The position numbers and the translations under genes were made by a program. The notes under the pieces were generated by a model. It worked only from the letters and a program-made list of their open reading frames with translations. It was not told the origin of the DNA and did not search any database. From DP-19 sp036496285 (GTDB taxonomy: Bacteria > Desulfobacterota > Binatia > UTPRO1), in contig DASXLI010000056.1 in the NCBI GenBank assembly GCA_036496285.1, positions 1-64,000 of the forward strand: DNA of 64,000 nt, read 5' to 3'. Each line of letters starts with the position of its first letter. Within the stretch, counting starts at the first letter, position 1. Below, piece by piece: positions 1 to 8,212 of the stretch.

Positions 1-389
1 GCGAAGAGCGCGAAACCCCTGTCGGAGGCGGAGTATGCGTCGAACATCGTCGACTGGCGGCGGATGGCGCCGAGGCCGGTGCCCGGCGTGCCGGCGCTGG
101 AGAAGCCGTCGCGCATGGCGCCGGCCATGTTCGACAGCCCCGGGCCGCGGTCGATCGCCAGCACGCCGATGCCGCGTGCGCCGTCGTCCCCGAGCACGCG
201 CAGCAGGACCTCGCCGCCGCCGCCGTGCTTCACGATGTTCGTCGCCGCCTCGCTCACGACGATCGCGAGGCGGCCGACGTCGGTCGCGTTCAAGCCGATG
301 TCCTGCGCCAGCTCGATCGCGACCCGTCGGGCGCCGCCGGCGGCGCTCGCGTCGCCGACGGCGACGCGCGTATGCTCCGTCACTTCCAT
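1..389 (-). CDS. ATP-binding SpoIIE-type phosphatase / anti-sigma protein, 3' end outside window
   Basis: The start is an ATG at 389 that overlaps the rsbT stop by 10 bp. The reading frame is open to the window edge, giving 129 residues. It is a GHKL-type ATPase domain with an N-box (SEAATNIVKHGGGG, about residues 57-70), a G1 box (IDRGPGL) and a glycine-rich lid (GTPGTGLG). This is the N-terminal half of the two-domain ATPase plus SpoIIE (PP2C) proteins that commonly end rsbRST operons and reset the phosphorylated STAS proteins, the role RsbX has in Bacillus. The phosphatase domain itself lies outside the window, so that half is inferred from family and position. The overlap indicates translational coupling with rsbT. 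Confidence 0.8.
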   Translation of the reverse strand, partial: MEVTEHTRVAVGDASAAGGARRVAIELAQDIGLNATDVGRLAIVVSEAATNIVKHGGGGEVLLRVLGDDGARGIGVLAIDRGPGLSNMAGAMRDGFSSAGTPGTGLGAIRRQSTMFDAYSASDRGFALF

Positions 390-784
390 CGCGTTATGGT
401 CACCGTGGTGCCTTCGCCGGGGCGGGAGTGGATGTCGAAGTCGTTGACCAGGCGGCGGGATCCGCCGAGGCCGAGGCCGAGTCCTCCGCCCGAGGTGAAT
501 CCATCTTGGAGGGCACGCTCGATGTCGGCAATGCCTGGGCCCTGATCCTCGAAGACGAGGCGCAGACCACGCTTCGCACCGTCATTCAACGCCTCGAGTC
601 GCATCGTGCCGCCGCCGCCGTATTGCAGGGTGTTGCGTGCGAGCTCGCTCGCCGCGGTGACGATCTTCGTCTGGTCGACCAGGCTGAAGCCGGCCGCGAT
701 TGCCCACGCGCGCACCGTCTGGCGCGCGCCGACTACGTCCTCGCTGGAGCGGAGCAGTCGTATGTCATGTTTGATGACGGCCAT
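380..784 (-). CDS. rsbT: RsbT-like serine/threonine kinase (anti-sigma regulatory factor)
   Basis: The protein has 134 residues, the usual RsbT length. It is a GHKL ATPase/kinase with an N-box (ASELARNTLQYGGGG), a G1 motif (FEDQGPGI) and a glycine lid (GGGLGLGLGG). In stressosomes the RsbT kinase is held by RsbR/RsbS; on stress it phosphorylates both and is released to act on a downstream partner. It overlaps rsbS upstream by 20 bp and the next ATPase gene by 10 bp, so the operon is tightly coupled. The downstream target in this organism is not visible. No rsbU or sigB follows within the window. Confidence 0.88.
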   Translation of the reverse strand: MAVIKHDIRLLRSSEDVVGARQTVRAWAIAAGFSLVDQTKIVTAASELARNTLQYGGGGTMRLEALNDGAKRGLRLVFEDQGPGIADIERALQDGFTSGGGLGLGLGGSRRLVNDFDIHSRPGEGTTVTITRWK

Positions 785-1148
785 TCGCTCCGCCGGCCTG
801 TGCCTCCGCGATCAACTCCATGCCCTTCTCGACGTTCAGCGCCGTGCGCACGCCCGGCAGCGAGAGCCCGAGCTCGACGAGCGTGATCGCGACCGCGGGA
901 CGCATCCCCACGACGACCGTGTGCGCGTCGAGCACGCGCGCCATGGCCGCGATGTTCGCGAGCATCCGTCCGATGAACGAGTCGACGACCTCGAGCGCGG
1001 AGATGTCGATCAGGACGCCACGGCAGCGCGTCTCCACGATGCGCGTGGTGAGGTCGTCCTGCAGGCGCATCGCGAGCCGGTCGTGCATGTCCACCTGGAT
1101 GCTCACCAGGAGGCTGTTCCCCATCTTGAGGATCGGAATGCTCTCCAT
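765..1148 (-). CDS. rsbS: RsbS-like single-domain STAS protein
   Basis: The protein has 127 residues and is a lone STAS domain. It aligns along its length with RsbS, and the conserved phospho-acceptor Ser is present in the motif EVVDSFIGR (Ser57, equivalent to Bacillus Ser59). The characteristic segment MRPAVAITLVELGLSL follows. RsbS forms the scaffold of the stressosome and is the main RsbT substrate. It starts 7 bp after the rsbR stop and overlaps rsbT, consistent with fixed stoichiometry. Confidence 0.9.
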   Translation of the reverse strand: MESIPILKMGNSLLVSIQVDMHDRLAMRLQDDLTTRIVETRCRGVLIDISALEVVDSFIGRMLANIAAMARVLDAHTVVVGMRPAVAITLVELGLSLPGVRTALNVEKGMELIAEAQAGGANGRHQT

Positions 1149-1155
1149 CGGATCC

Positions 1156-2013
1156 TCAAACTCGGCGCGCGACCGTGAGGTCGAGGCGCTGAAGCGCGAT
1201 GCTGAAGGCGTCGGCCAGGGTGGCTTTGGTGATGACGTCGCTCAGATCGACGCCGAGATGAACGATCGTCTGCGCGATCTGCGGCCGGATGCCGCTGATG
1301 ATGCACTCCGCGCCCATGAGGCGCGCCGCGGCGACGGTCTTCAGGAGGTGCTGGGCGACGAGCGTATCGACCGTCGGCACGCCGGTGATGTCGATGACGG
1401 CGATGCCGGCGCCGGTCTCGACGATCTTCTGCAGCAGGCTCTCCATGACGACCTGCGTGCGCGCGCTGTCGAGTGTGCCGATGAGCGGCAGCGCCAGGAC
1501 GCCCTCCCAGAGCTGGACGACCGGCGTCGAGAGCTCGAGCATCTCCTGCTGCTGGCGCGCGATCACCTCCTCGCGGCTCTTCTGGTACACCTCGGTCGTG
1601 TGCAGGCCGAGCTGGTCGAGGATCGCCGACGTCTTCCACGTCTCCTCGGCGAGCCGCTCGGGCTCCTTCGCGTACTCCTTCCGCAAGCGCTCGAAGAGTG
1701 GCTGCTTCAGCGAGAAGACGAACCTCGCCGTCTCGGACGGCGAAAAGCCCTGGCGCGCCCGTGAGTGGGAGATGCGTGCGAGGAGATCCTTCACGTCGCT
1801 CCAGCTCGAGCCATCGACGTCGGATGTGCCGTTGCCGGTCTCCAGCGCCTTGCCGAACAGCTGGAGAAACCTCCGCGATTGCTCGCGCAGCTCGTCGTCC
1901 TTCATCAGATCGCGACGCAGCGTTGCGGCGTCGAGCTGGTGCTTGATCCACTCGGGCAGGATGTCGGTCTCGTACTTCTGAACGATCTGCGGAATCTTCG
2001 TTCCGACTGCCAT
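1156..2013 (-). CDS. rsbR: RsbR-like stressosome sensor (non-haem globin-like N-terminus plus STAS)
   Basis: The protein has 285 residues: an all-helical RsbRD sensor domain (about 1-140), a linker helix (about 145-165) and a STAS domain (about 167-280). The STAS acceptor equivalent to RsbRA Thr205 is Thr217 (GVPTVDT). The second acceptor position (RsbRA Thr171) is Ser183 here, an unusual but phosphorylatable substitution. The ATG at 2013 has a GGAGGA Shine-Dalgarno sequence 9 nt upstream. It is the first gene of the rsbRST operon. The signal it senses cannot be read from the sequence. Confidence 0.9.
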   Translation of the reverse strand: MAVGTKIPQIVQKYETDILPEWIKHQLDAATLRRDLMKDDELREQSRRFLQLFGKALETGNGTSDVDGSSWSDVKDLLARISHSRARQGFSPSETARFVFSLKQPLFERLRKEYAKEPERLAEETWKTSAILDQLGLHTTEVYQKSREEVIARQQQEMLELSTPVVQLWEGVLALPLIGTLDSARTQVVMESLLQKIVETGAGIAVIDITGVPTVDTLVAQHLLKTVAAARLMGAECIISGIRPQIAQTIVHLGVDLSDVITKATLADAFSIALQRLDLTVARRV

Positions 2014-2082
2014 TGGTGTCGGTCCTCCGTGGGCGGTGCGGATACACCGGAGTCGCCTCCGGCGCTTTCGAGGCGGTCGGAA

Positions 2083-2111
2083 ACGCTAGTAACGCGCCAC
2101 GTTGGAGTCAA
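2083..2111 (-). promoter_or_regulatory. candidate rsbRST promoter
   Basis: Reading the minus strand, TTGACT (2106-2111) is followed after 17 bp by TAGCGT (2083-2088). The predicted transcription start is about 60 nt before the rsbR ATG, leaving room for the GGAGGA ribosome binding site. The -10 variant TAGCGT resembles the TAG-type -10 boxes seen before several other genes in this window. Confidence 0.5.
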
Positions 2112-2163
2112 TTCGTGCGCGGGCTTGCGCGGCCGGACGGGAGCGGGGAAGAATGCGCGGCCG

Positions 2164-2499
2164 ATGGTGAGCGGGGTGTTCTTGCGAGGGTTACGACGGT
2201 CGGCCGTGCGGGCCGCGGCGCTCGTCGCCGTGCTGGCCTCGAGCGTTCACGCCGGCGGCAAGGCGCCGCCCAAGGTCGTCTTCGGCTGCGAGGGCGACGT
2301 CGAGGTGGTGGCGGTCTTCCTGCCGGGCGATCCGGGCTCGGCGCGCGTCGAGTCGAAGGGCGAGACCTGGACGCTGCCGCACGTGCCGTCGGGCAGCGGC
2401 GCCAAGTACAGCAACGGCGCCGTGACCTTCTGGACGAAGGGCAAGGAAGCCCTCTTCGACGCGCCCGGTAGCAGCCTCACCTGCACGGCGAAGCCGTAG
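2164..2499 (+). CDS. MliC-family lysozyme inhibitor-like secreted protein
   Basis: The product has 111 residues. A cationic, hydrophobic signal peptide ends near SSVHA (about residue 31) and has no lipobox Cys. The mature part matches the MliC fold: a start around VVFGCEG, the central SGSGAKYSNG and WTKGKEAL motifs that line the lysozyme-binding loop, and a terminal Cys (LTCTAKP) that would pair with the first Cys. MliC/PliC proteins protect peptidoglycan against C-type lysozyme in the periplasm. The ATG at 2164 is chosen because it places the signal peptide at the N-terminus. The gene sits 8 bp before the hydrolase that follows. Confidence 0.75.
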   Translation: MVSGVFLRGLRRSAVRAAALVAVLASSVHAGGKAPPKVVFGCEGDVEVVAVFLPGDPGSARVESKGETWTLPHVPSGSGAKYSNGAVTFWTKGKEALFDAPGSSLTCTAKP

Positions 2500-2507
2500 G
2501 CGCGCGG

Positions 2508-3377
2508 ATGGGCACGGTCGAGGATCGAGCGGCGGAGTTTCTCGCTGCCCCGGTGCAGTATCAGGATGCGGGCACGGCGCGGCTCGCGTATCGGCGCTTC
2601 GGCAGTGGGCCGCCGCTCCTCCTGGTGCACGGCTTCCCGCTCTCCGGCTTCACCTGGCGGAAGATCCTGCCAGCGCTCGCGGAGCGTTACACGTGCTACG
2701 TGCCCGACGTGCCCGGCATGGGTGGGTCCACGTGGATCGACGCGACCGACTTCAGCTTCCCGGGGCAGGGGCGCTCCTTGAAGGCCTTCGTCGATGGACT
2801 CGGTCTCGCGCGCTACAGCGTGATCGCGCAGGACACCGGTGGCACGTTCGCGCGCTACCTCGCGCTCGAGGACGTCACGCGCGTCGCGAAGCTCGTCCTC
2901 ATCAACACCGAGATACCGCGGCACCGGCCGCCGTGGATTCCGCTCTACCAGCTCCTGATGCGGCTCCCCGGCACGCTCACCGCGTTCGGCCTCCTGCTGC
3001 GCTCGGATCTCTACCTGCGCTCGGCGATGGGTTTCGGCGGCTGCTTCACCGACATGCGCCTCATCGAGGGCGACTTCCACGCGCAGGTCATCGAGCCGCT
3101 GCTGCGCTCGCCGCTACGCATGGAGGGCATGCGCCGCTACCTGCGCGGCGCGACGTGGGCGCCCGTCGACGCGCTCGAGCGCGAGCACGCGCGTCTCACC
3201 ATGCCGGTGCAGCTCATCTGGGGCGCCGACGACCCGACGTTCCCGCTCGCGCTGGCGCGCGAGATGACGAAGCAGTTCCCGAACGCGCACCTCGCCGAAG
3301 TCGCGGGTGCGCGCCTGCTCGTGCACGAGGAGAAGCCAGCCGAGGTGGCCCGCCTGGTCCTCGGGTTCCTCGCCTGA
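2508..3377 (+). CDS. alpha/beta hydrolase with Asp nucleophile, haloalkane dehalogenase-like
   Basis: The 289 residues show the oxyanion motif LLVHGFPLSG, the nucleophile elbow IAQDTGGT with Asp109 rather than Ser, and a late catalytic His in LLVHEEKP. An Asp nucleophile is characteristic of haloalkane dehalogenases and epoxide hydrolases. The Trp that normally follows the nucleophile in haloalkane dehalogenases (DWGG) is Thr here, so halide stabilisation would differ and an epoxide or other ester substrate is equally possible. No signal peptide is visible, so it is probably cytoplasmic. It lies 8 bp after the MliC-like gene and is likely co-transcribed. Confidence 0.78.
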   Translation: MGTVEDRAAEFLAAPVQYQDAGTARLAYRRFGSGPPLLLVHGFPLSGFTWRKILPALAERYTCYVPDVPGMGGSTWIDATDFSFPGQGRSLKAFVDGLGLARYSVIAQDTGGTFARYLALEDVTRVAKLVLINTEIPRHRPPWIPLYQLLMRLPGTLTAFGLLLRSDLYLRSAMGFGGCFTDMRLIEGDFHAQVIEPLLRSPLRMEGMRRYLRGATWAPVDALEREHARLTMPVQLIWGADDPTFPLALAREMTKQFPNAHLAEVAGARLLVHEEKPAEVARLVLGFLA

Positions 3378-3444
3378 CGACGCGCCGCAGCTCGGGCGTG
3401 CTCTACGGCTTTTTGTAGTCCGTCCCGGAGGAGTTTCCGTGTCC

Positions 3445-3464
3445 CGCCGGTGGATTCACCGGCG
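3445..3464. other. perfect 8-bp hairpin between convergent genes
   Basis: CGCCGGTG and CACCGGCG flank a GATT loop. It lies in the 217-bp gap between the hydrolase (plus strand) and the Ig-like protein (minus strand). No T-tract follows on either strand, so it is at best a weak bidirectional terminator or an RNA-stabilising hairpin. I see no gene in the rest of the gap. Confidence 0.35.
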
Positions 3465-3594
3465 CCGGTGGGCATAGCACTCGAAGGGTGGGGGGGACGG
3501 ACGCGGCCGGGATCCGCGGCGACGAACGGACTCGTCGTCGCGGTCCTGGCCGCGGGATGCGGCTAGCGCGCGGCCGGCCGTGACCTTGGCGTCG

Positions 3595-6138
3595 CTACGG
3601 CTGGCACTCGGCGGGGAACGGGACCAGCGCCGGCAGCGTGGCGAGCGTCGCACAGTCGGTCCGGGCCTCGGTGACGCAGTCGACGCAGCCGACGAGGTCC
3701 GGCAGCGCGGTGACGGTGGCGGTGCAGGATGCGCCACCGGGCGGGCTCACGTCGGGGCAGCTCGCAGTGAATCCGATCTCGGTCGGCGTGAAGTCGTCGG
3801 CGCCGCCGCAGAGCTTGTCCGGTCCGCCGCAGGCGCGGCAGATGGCTGCCTCCTTGCTCGACTCGGCCTTCGCGATCGCGGCGACCGTCTTCGGATCGGC
3901 GTCGGGACAGGTGCCGGCGATCTTCTCCGAGCTCACCGCGCCCCAGCACTTGGTGAGCGCTGCCGACTTCGCCACGAGGAAGCGTGCGGCCGCTTTGCCG
4001 ATGCCCACCTGACAGCCGTTCAGCGCGTGCTGCGCCTTGTTCTTCGGATCCGTGGGCTGGAGCGCGCCGTAGTACAGCGTGACCGCCTGGGCGATCTCGG
4101 CCTCGCTCATGCAGCGGAGGCAGGTCGAGATACCATTGCAGTCGTTGATCGCGTTGGTGCAGTTGCCACCCTCGACGTTCGGGCACGTGCCGAGATCCCA
4201 GCCGATCGCGGCGAGCGCGACGTCGTCGTTGCCGGCGCCGCACGTCCGGTCCTTGCCGCCACAGGCCTGGGCGATCGCACGCTTCAGCTTGCTCCGCGTC
4301 TTGCTGATCCGCTTCTTCGTCGCGTCCTCATTCGCGCAGTCCGTCGCGGCCGGGAGGCGGCCCGTCACGACCTTGCTCTCGCACGCGAGCATCGCCCGCA
4401 TCTCCGCCTGCACGAACGAGCCGCCCGCGCTCACGATCTTCGTTCGGCACTTGCGATCGCCGGCCTCCACGGGCACCGGCGTCGGTGTGGCGGTGACCGA
4501 TGTGGAGGAGGCGGTCGGTGTGGGCGATGCGGTCAGTGTGGCCGTGGGCGTCGGTGTCAGGGCAGTGGCGGTCGGCGTGAGCGTGCGCGTCGGCGTCGGG
4601 CCGGTCGGCGTCGGCCCCGTCGGGGTCGCGGGGATCACGACGGTGAGGACGGCGTCGCCGCCGGACTGCGCCGTGGTGATGCCGCTCACCGGATCGAGCG
4701 CGGAGATCGTCGCCTTGCCGGGCGCGATGGCGTCGACCAGGCTCTTGCTGGTGTCGTCGTTCGTCGCGACCGCGATGGTCGGGTCGCTCGAGACGTAGGT
4801 GAGCTTCGGCGTCAGGTTGCGAGTGGAGCCGTCGCTGTAGTGTCCGGTCGCGACGTAGGTCAGCGTCTGGCCGACGGCGCGGACGTGCGTGGCCGGCGAC
4901 AACGAGATGCTTTGCAGGAGCGGCGTCGGCGTCGGACCCGTGGGTGTGGGTCCGGTCGGCGTGGGCGTCGGTCCGGTCGGTGTCGGGCCGGTCGGCGTCG
5001 GCGCGCCGACCACGGTGAGGGTCGCGTCACCGCCGGAGTCGGAGCTGCTGATGCCGCTCGTCGACTCGAGGGCGGAGATCGTCGTCACGCCCGGCCCGAC
5101 GGCGGTGACCTTGCTCTTCGCGCCGGCGGTGTTGGGCGCGACGGCGACGCTCGGATCGCTCGAGCCGTAGGTGAGCTTCTGCGTCAGGTTCTGCGTCGAG
5201 CCGTCGTCGTAGTGGCCGGTCGCGACGTACGACTGCGTCTGCCCGACGAGGCGCTGATGCGTGGCTGGGTCGAGCGAGATGGATTGTAGAATGGGTGTCG
5301 GCGTCGGCCCCGTCGGCTTCGGTCCCGTCGGCGTCGGCCCGGTCGGGGTGACCGCGATGATCACGGTGAGCGTCGCGTCGTCGCCGGAGTCGGTCGTGCT
5401 GATGTGGCTCGCCGGATCGACGGCGGAGATCGTCGTCGTGCCGACGCCGACCGCCTGCACCTGGCTCTTGTTGCCCGCGGTGTTGAGGGCGGTGGCGACG
5501 CCCGGTTTGCTCGAGCTGTAGGTGAGCTTCTGGGTCAGGTTCTGTACCGAGCCGTCGGCGTAATGGCCGGTCGCGACGTAGATCTGCGTCTGCCCGACGA
5601 CGCGCTGGTGCGTTGCCGGGTCGAGCGAGATGCTCTGGAGAATGGGCGTCGGGGTCGGGCCGGTCGGCGTCGGTCCCGTCGGCGTCGGCCCGGTCGCGGT
5701 CGTCGCGATGATCACGGTGAGCGTCGCGTCGCCGCCGGAGGCGGTCGTGCTGACCAGGGTGCTAGGATCGACGGCGGAGATGGTCGCCGTGCCGACGCCG
5801 ACGGCCTGCACCTGGCTCTTGTTGCCCGCCGTATTGAGCGCGGCGGCGACGCTCGGATCGCTCGAGCTGTAGGTCAGCCTCTGCGTCACGTTGTCCGTGC
5901 TGCCGTCACTGAAGGAGCCGGTCGCGACGTAGGTCTGGATCTGGCCGACGACGCGCTGATGGGTCGCCGGCGAGAGCGAGATGCTCTGTAGCACCGGCGA
6001 CGGCCGCGGCGTCGGGGAGGCCGCCTGGGCGTGTGCGTCGGCGGCGACGAGCGGGCCGACCAGACAGAGGGCGACGATCAGTGATGACGGATGGAGGCGC
6101 AAGGTCGGCGGGACTTTCACGAGCAAGGCATTTGCCAT
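3595..6138 (-). CDS. secreted protein with four Ig-like (Big_2) repeats and Cys-rich C-terminal domain
   Basis: The 847 residues begin with a signal peptide (ends near DAHAQA, residue 39). Four near-identical bacterial Ig-like domains follow at about residues 50-145, 167-262, 284-378 and 408-502, each starting with a LQSISLxPATH motif and ending SGGDATLTV. They are joined by TGPTPTGPTPT linkers, and a Thr/Pro stalk follows (503-555). The C-terminal 285 residues hold many Cys in CxxC-like pairs (for example ACGGKDRTCG and TCLRCMSEAE), suggesting a disulfide-rich extracellular module. Surface display or adhesion is the usual role of such architecture, but no substrate is identifiable. Confidence 0.82.
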   Translation of the reverse strand: MANALLVKVPPTLRLHPSSLIVALCLVGPLVAADAHAQAASPTPRPSPVLQSISLSPATHQRVVGQIQTYVATGSFSDGSTDNVTQRLTYSSSDPSVAAALNTAGNKSQVQAVGVGTATISAVDPSTLVSTTASGGDATLTVIIATTATGPTPTGPTPTGPTPTPILQSISLDPATHQRVVGQTQIYVATGHYADGSVQNLTQKLTYSSSKPGVATALNTAGNKSQVQAVGVGTTTISAVDPASHISTTDSGDDATLTVIIAVTPTGPTPTGPKPTGPTPTPILQSISLDPATHQRLVGQTQSYVATGHYDDGSTQNLTQKLTYGSSDPSVAVAPNTAGAKSKVTAVGPGVTTISALESTSGISSSDSGGDATLTVVGAPTPTGPTPTGPTPTPTGPTPTGPTPTPLLQSISLSPATHVRAVGQTLTYVATGHYSDGSTRNLTPKLTYVSSDPTIAVATNDDTSKSLVDAIAPGKATISALDPVSGITTAQSGGDAVLTVVIPATPTGPTPTGPTPTRTLTPTATALTPTPTATLTASPTPTASSTSVTATPTPVPVEAGDRKCRTKIVSAGGSFVQAEMRAMLACESKVVTGRLPAATDCANEDATKKRISKTRSKLKRAIAQACGGKDRTCGAGNDDVALAAIGWDLGTCPNVEGGNCTNAINDCNGISTCLRCMSEAEIAQAVTLYYGALQPTDPKNKAQHALNGCQVGIGKAAARFLVAKSAALTKCWGAVSSEKIAGTCPDADPKTVAAIAKAESSKEAAICRACGGPDKLCGGADDFTPTEIGFTASCPDVSPPGGASCTATVTALPDLVGCVDCVTEARTDCATLATLPALVPFPAECQP
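4633..5991 (-). repeat. four tandem Ig-domain repeats, period about 350 bp
   Basis: These are DNA-level repeats inside the secreted Ig-like protein. The units lie near 5706-5991, 5353-5640, 5005-5289 and 4633-4917, separated by GGTCGGCGT-type linkers encoding TGPTPT. The first two units share long stretches, such as the segment encoding NTAGNKSQVQAVGVGT, so duplication or gene conversion appears recent. The fourth unit is the most diverged. Confidence 0.7.
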
Positions 6139-6273
6139 GGGCGAATCGACACGGCCCAGGATTTTCGCGACCTTGCGAGGCGCCGACTCGTGCGTCGTTA
6201 CCGATCCATGCAGCCGCGCATGAGTCGGCAGTCCCTTTGGCAGGGCCCTCCCGACATGGAGGGAGGGGTCCGG

Positions 6274-7560
6274 CTATTCCAAATTCTCGATTCTTGCCAG
6301 GGCGCGGAGGCCCGGGCCGATGGCCGCCGCGATCAGGCGGTTGCCGGAGGGGCCGAAGTGGCTGCCGTCGAAGCCGCGGTCGAGTTGCTCAGGCGGCGTG
6401 GCGAGGAGCGGCGGCGCCAGGTCGATGCATGCCGTATGATCGCACATCGCGGCGACGAGGTCGTGCCAGTTGCGGGCGCTCGCGGTGCTTCGCCGCAGCT
6501 TCCGAAGCGTCGCGTGGTCGGGAAGGATCGCGAGCACGAACCCCTTGCCGAGGGAAGTCTCGTCGCGCATCGTCTCGACGATCTTCCGCGACACGCGCAG
6601 CGCCTCCGAGTCGAGCGCGAAGTGTCCGGCGCCGGCGTCGCGCAAAAGGAGACCCTTCGCGATCGCTGCCTGGACCAGGGCGCCGATCTTGTAGAGGACG
6701 AGGCCGCCGACGACGGGCGGCGACTCGTAGAGGCTACGGAAATAGAAGCGATCGTACGCACGCAGATGGTCCCGGAGGCGCGGCGCAAGACCGGCGGCGT
6801 TGTCCGCATAGATGTCGCTGCCACGCGCATAGGGGCTCTGTGCCAGCACGAGACCATCGTTTTGCAGGACGAAGCGCGGCATCACCGTGTACGAGTTCCA
6901 CGACGGCTTCGCGAGCGAGCGGATCGTGTTGACGTCGCGCCAGAGATCGGTCGATGGCACGAAGACGAGCAGCACGGTGTCGTAGTCGAGCATGGGCGCC
7001 AGCTGGCGGAAGCGCAGCAGGCTCTGTCCGAGGCCGTAGCCGTCGACCGCGAGGTTGACGACGTCGAGGCCGTCGCTCGCCGCGAGGACGCTCGGCCACG
7101 CGGCCTCCTGCCGTACCCGGCTACCGCTCGCGAACGACTCGCCGAAGACGAGCACGCGGCGCACGCCGGGCGGCGGCTGCGGCTGCGTGTCGGTCGTGCT
7201 GCGGGCGCCGATGTTGTTCGTCGTCCACCAGCCGTGCGGTGACGTCGCGCGCTCGAGCGGCGCGTAGCCGCAGACCGGGTCCTCGCGGATCGGGCCCTGC
7301 ATGTCGAGCCAGCCGATCGGGTCGTCGGCGCGCGGCGCCGCAGGCGCGGCGGTGTCGGCCGTTGCCGTCGCGGGCGCCGGCGCCTCCGGGAGGCGCGGCG
7401 GGATGACGCGCAGCGGAGGCAGCGCGCGCCCGAGCAAGGTGCCCCAGCTTCCGGCCGACGGGCGGATGAGGAGGCGTGCGCCGACCTCGAAGGCGAGCAC
7501 GCTCAGCAGCGCGGAGAGCACCAGCAGCGCGAGGTTCGCCCGGGTGTCGCGCGACGCCAC
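6274..7560 (-). CDS. membrane-anchored SGNH/GDSL-like hydrolase
   Basis: The 428 residues start with a single transmembrane anchor (about 10-31), then a Pro/Ala-rich linker, then an SGNH-type fold. The catalytic Ser block is VLVFGESFASG and the C-terminal Asp-His block is DGSHFGPSGN. Enzymes of this kind deacetylate or esterify extracellular glycans. The active site would be periplasmic. The start is GTG at 7560 with no Shine-Dalgarno sequence; a TAGGGT -10-like box lies 6 nt upstream. It is divergent from the Spy-like gene. The 135 bp downstream of it (6139-6273) contain only a short GC-rich inverted repeat. Confidence 0.72.
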   Translation of the reverse strand: MASRDTRANLALLVLSALLSVLAFEVGARLLIRPSAGSWGTLLGRALPPLRVIPPRLPEAPAPATATADTAAPAAPRADDPIGWLDMQGPIREDPVCGYAPLERATSPHGWWTTNNIGARSTTDTQPQPPPGVRRVLVFGESFASGSRVRQEAAWPSVLAASDGLDVVNLAVDGYGLGQSLLRFRQLAPMLDYDTVLLVFVPSTDLWRDVNTIRSLAKPSWNSYTVMPRFVLQNDGLVLAQSPYARGSDIYADNAAGLAPRLRDHLRAYDRFYFRSLYESPPVVGGLVLYKIGALVQAAIAKGLLLRDAGAGHFALDSEALRVSRKIVETMRDETSLGKGFVLAILPDHATLRKLRRSTASARNWHDLVAAMCDHTACIDLAPPLLATPPEQLDRGFDGSHFGPSGNRLIAAAIGPGLRALARIENLE

Positions 7561-7586
7561 GCGCGGACCCTATCGCGAAGCGCCGC

Positions 7587-7614
7587 TTGACTCACGCCCA
7601 TCCGGGGGTAGGCT
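7587..7614 (+). promoter_or_regulatory. candidate promoter for Spy-like gene
   Basis: TTGACT (7587-7592), a 16-bp spacer, then TAGGCT (7609-7614). It lies 75 nt upstream of the ATG, which has its own GAGAGGAG ribosome binding site, so this would be a leadered transcript. It overlaps the upstream region of the divergent SGNH hydrolase gene. Confidence 0.5.
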
Positions 7615-7689
7615 CGGCGGTGCGTGAGGCATGTCGCCCACGCGCGAAACCCCGCCGGGAGCGATGAGCCCCCGCGAGAGGAGAACACG

Positions 7690-8199
7690 ATGCATCCAGG
7701 CATGATGTACTGGTGGAAGACCCACCGGGGTGGCGGCAGCTGCCATGCGTACGCCGACGACGGCCCGGCCGAGCACGGCCGGCGTCAGCGCTACGCCGAC
7801 CGGATCGATCGCATCGAGATGTACTTCGCGTCGCACCACGAGAGCGACCTCGGCGCCGGCGTCTTCGGCGTCCGCCGGCCGCTCCGTTTTCTCGCCTACA
7901 AGCTCGAGCTCGACGAGCGGCAGGTGGCGGAGCTGGCGCGCATCCTCGGCGACCTCAAGACCGAGCGCGCGCAAGCGGAGGTCGACCGCCGCCGCGCCAC
8001 AGCGGCGCTCGCCGACGCGGTCGGTGGCGAGCAGTTCGACGCCGCAGCGGCGAGCAACGCGGGAGCCGTCCGGGTCGCGACGGCGGAGCACATGCGCGAC
8101 GCCGTCGTGAAGGCGCTGCAGCGCCTGCACGCGCTCCTCGAACCGGCGCAGCGGGAGCGGCTCGCCTATCTGATCCGCACGGGCACGCTGCAGATGTAG
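7690..8199 (+). CDS. Spy/CpxP-like (LTXXQ-type) stress protein
   Basis: The product has 169 residues. After a Gly/His/Trp-rich N-terminus it has the run RPLRFLAYKLELDERQVAEL, followed by long amphipathic helices rich in Arg, Glu and Ala. This is the helical hairpin pattern of Spy/CpxP/ZraP heavy-metal and envelope-stress proteins. No signal peptide is seen, unlike classic Spy, so its location is uncertain. The ATG at 7690 is preceded by GAGAGGAG at good spacing. Metal binding via the N-terminal His and Cys residues is possible but unproven. Confidence 0.55.
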   Translation: MHPGMMYWWKTHRGGGSCHAYADDGPAEHGRRQRYADRIDRIEMYFASHHESDLGAGVFGVRRPLRFLAYKLELDERQVAELARILGDLKTERAQAEVDRRRATAALADAVGGEQFDAAAASNAGAVRVATAEHMRDAVVKALQRLHALLEPAQRERLAYLIRTGTLQM

Positions 8200-8212
8200 C
8201 GCGGCCCGCGCG

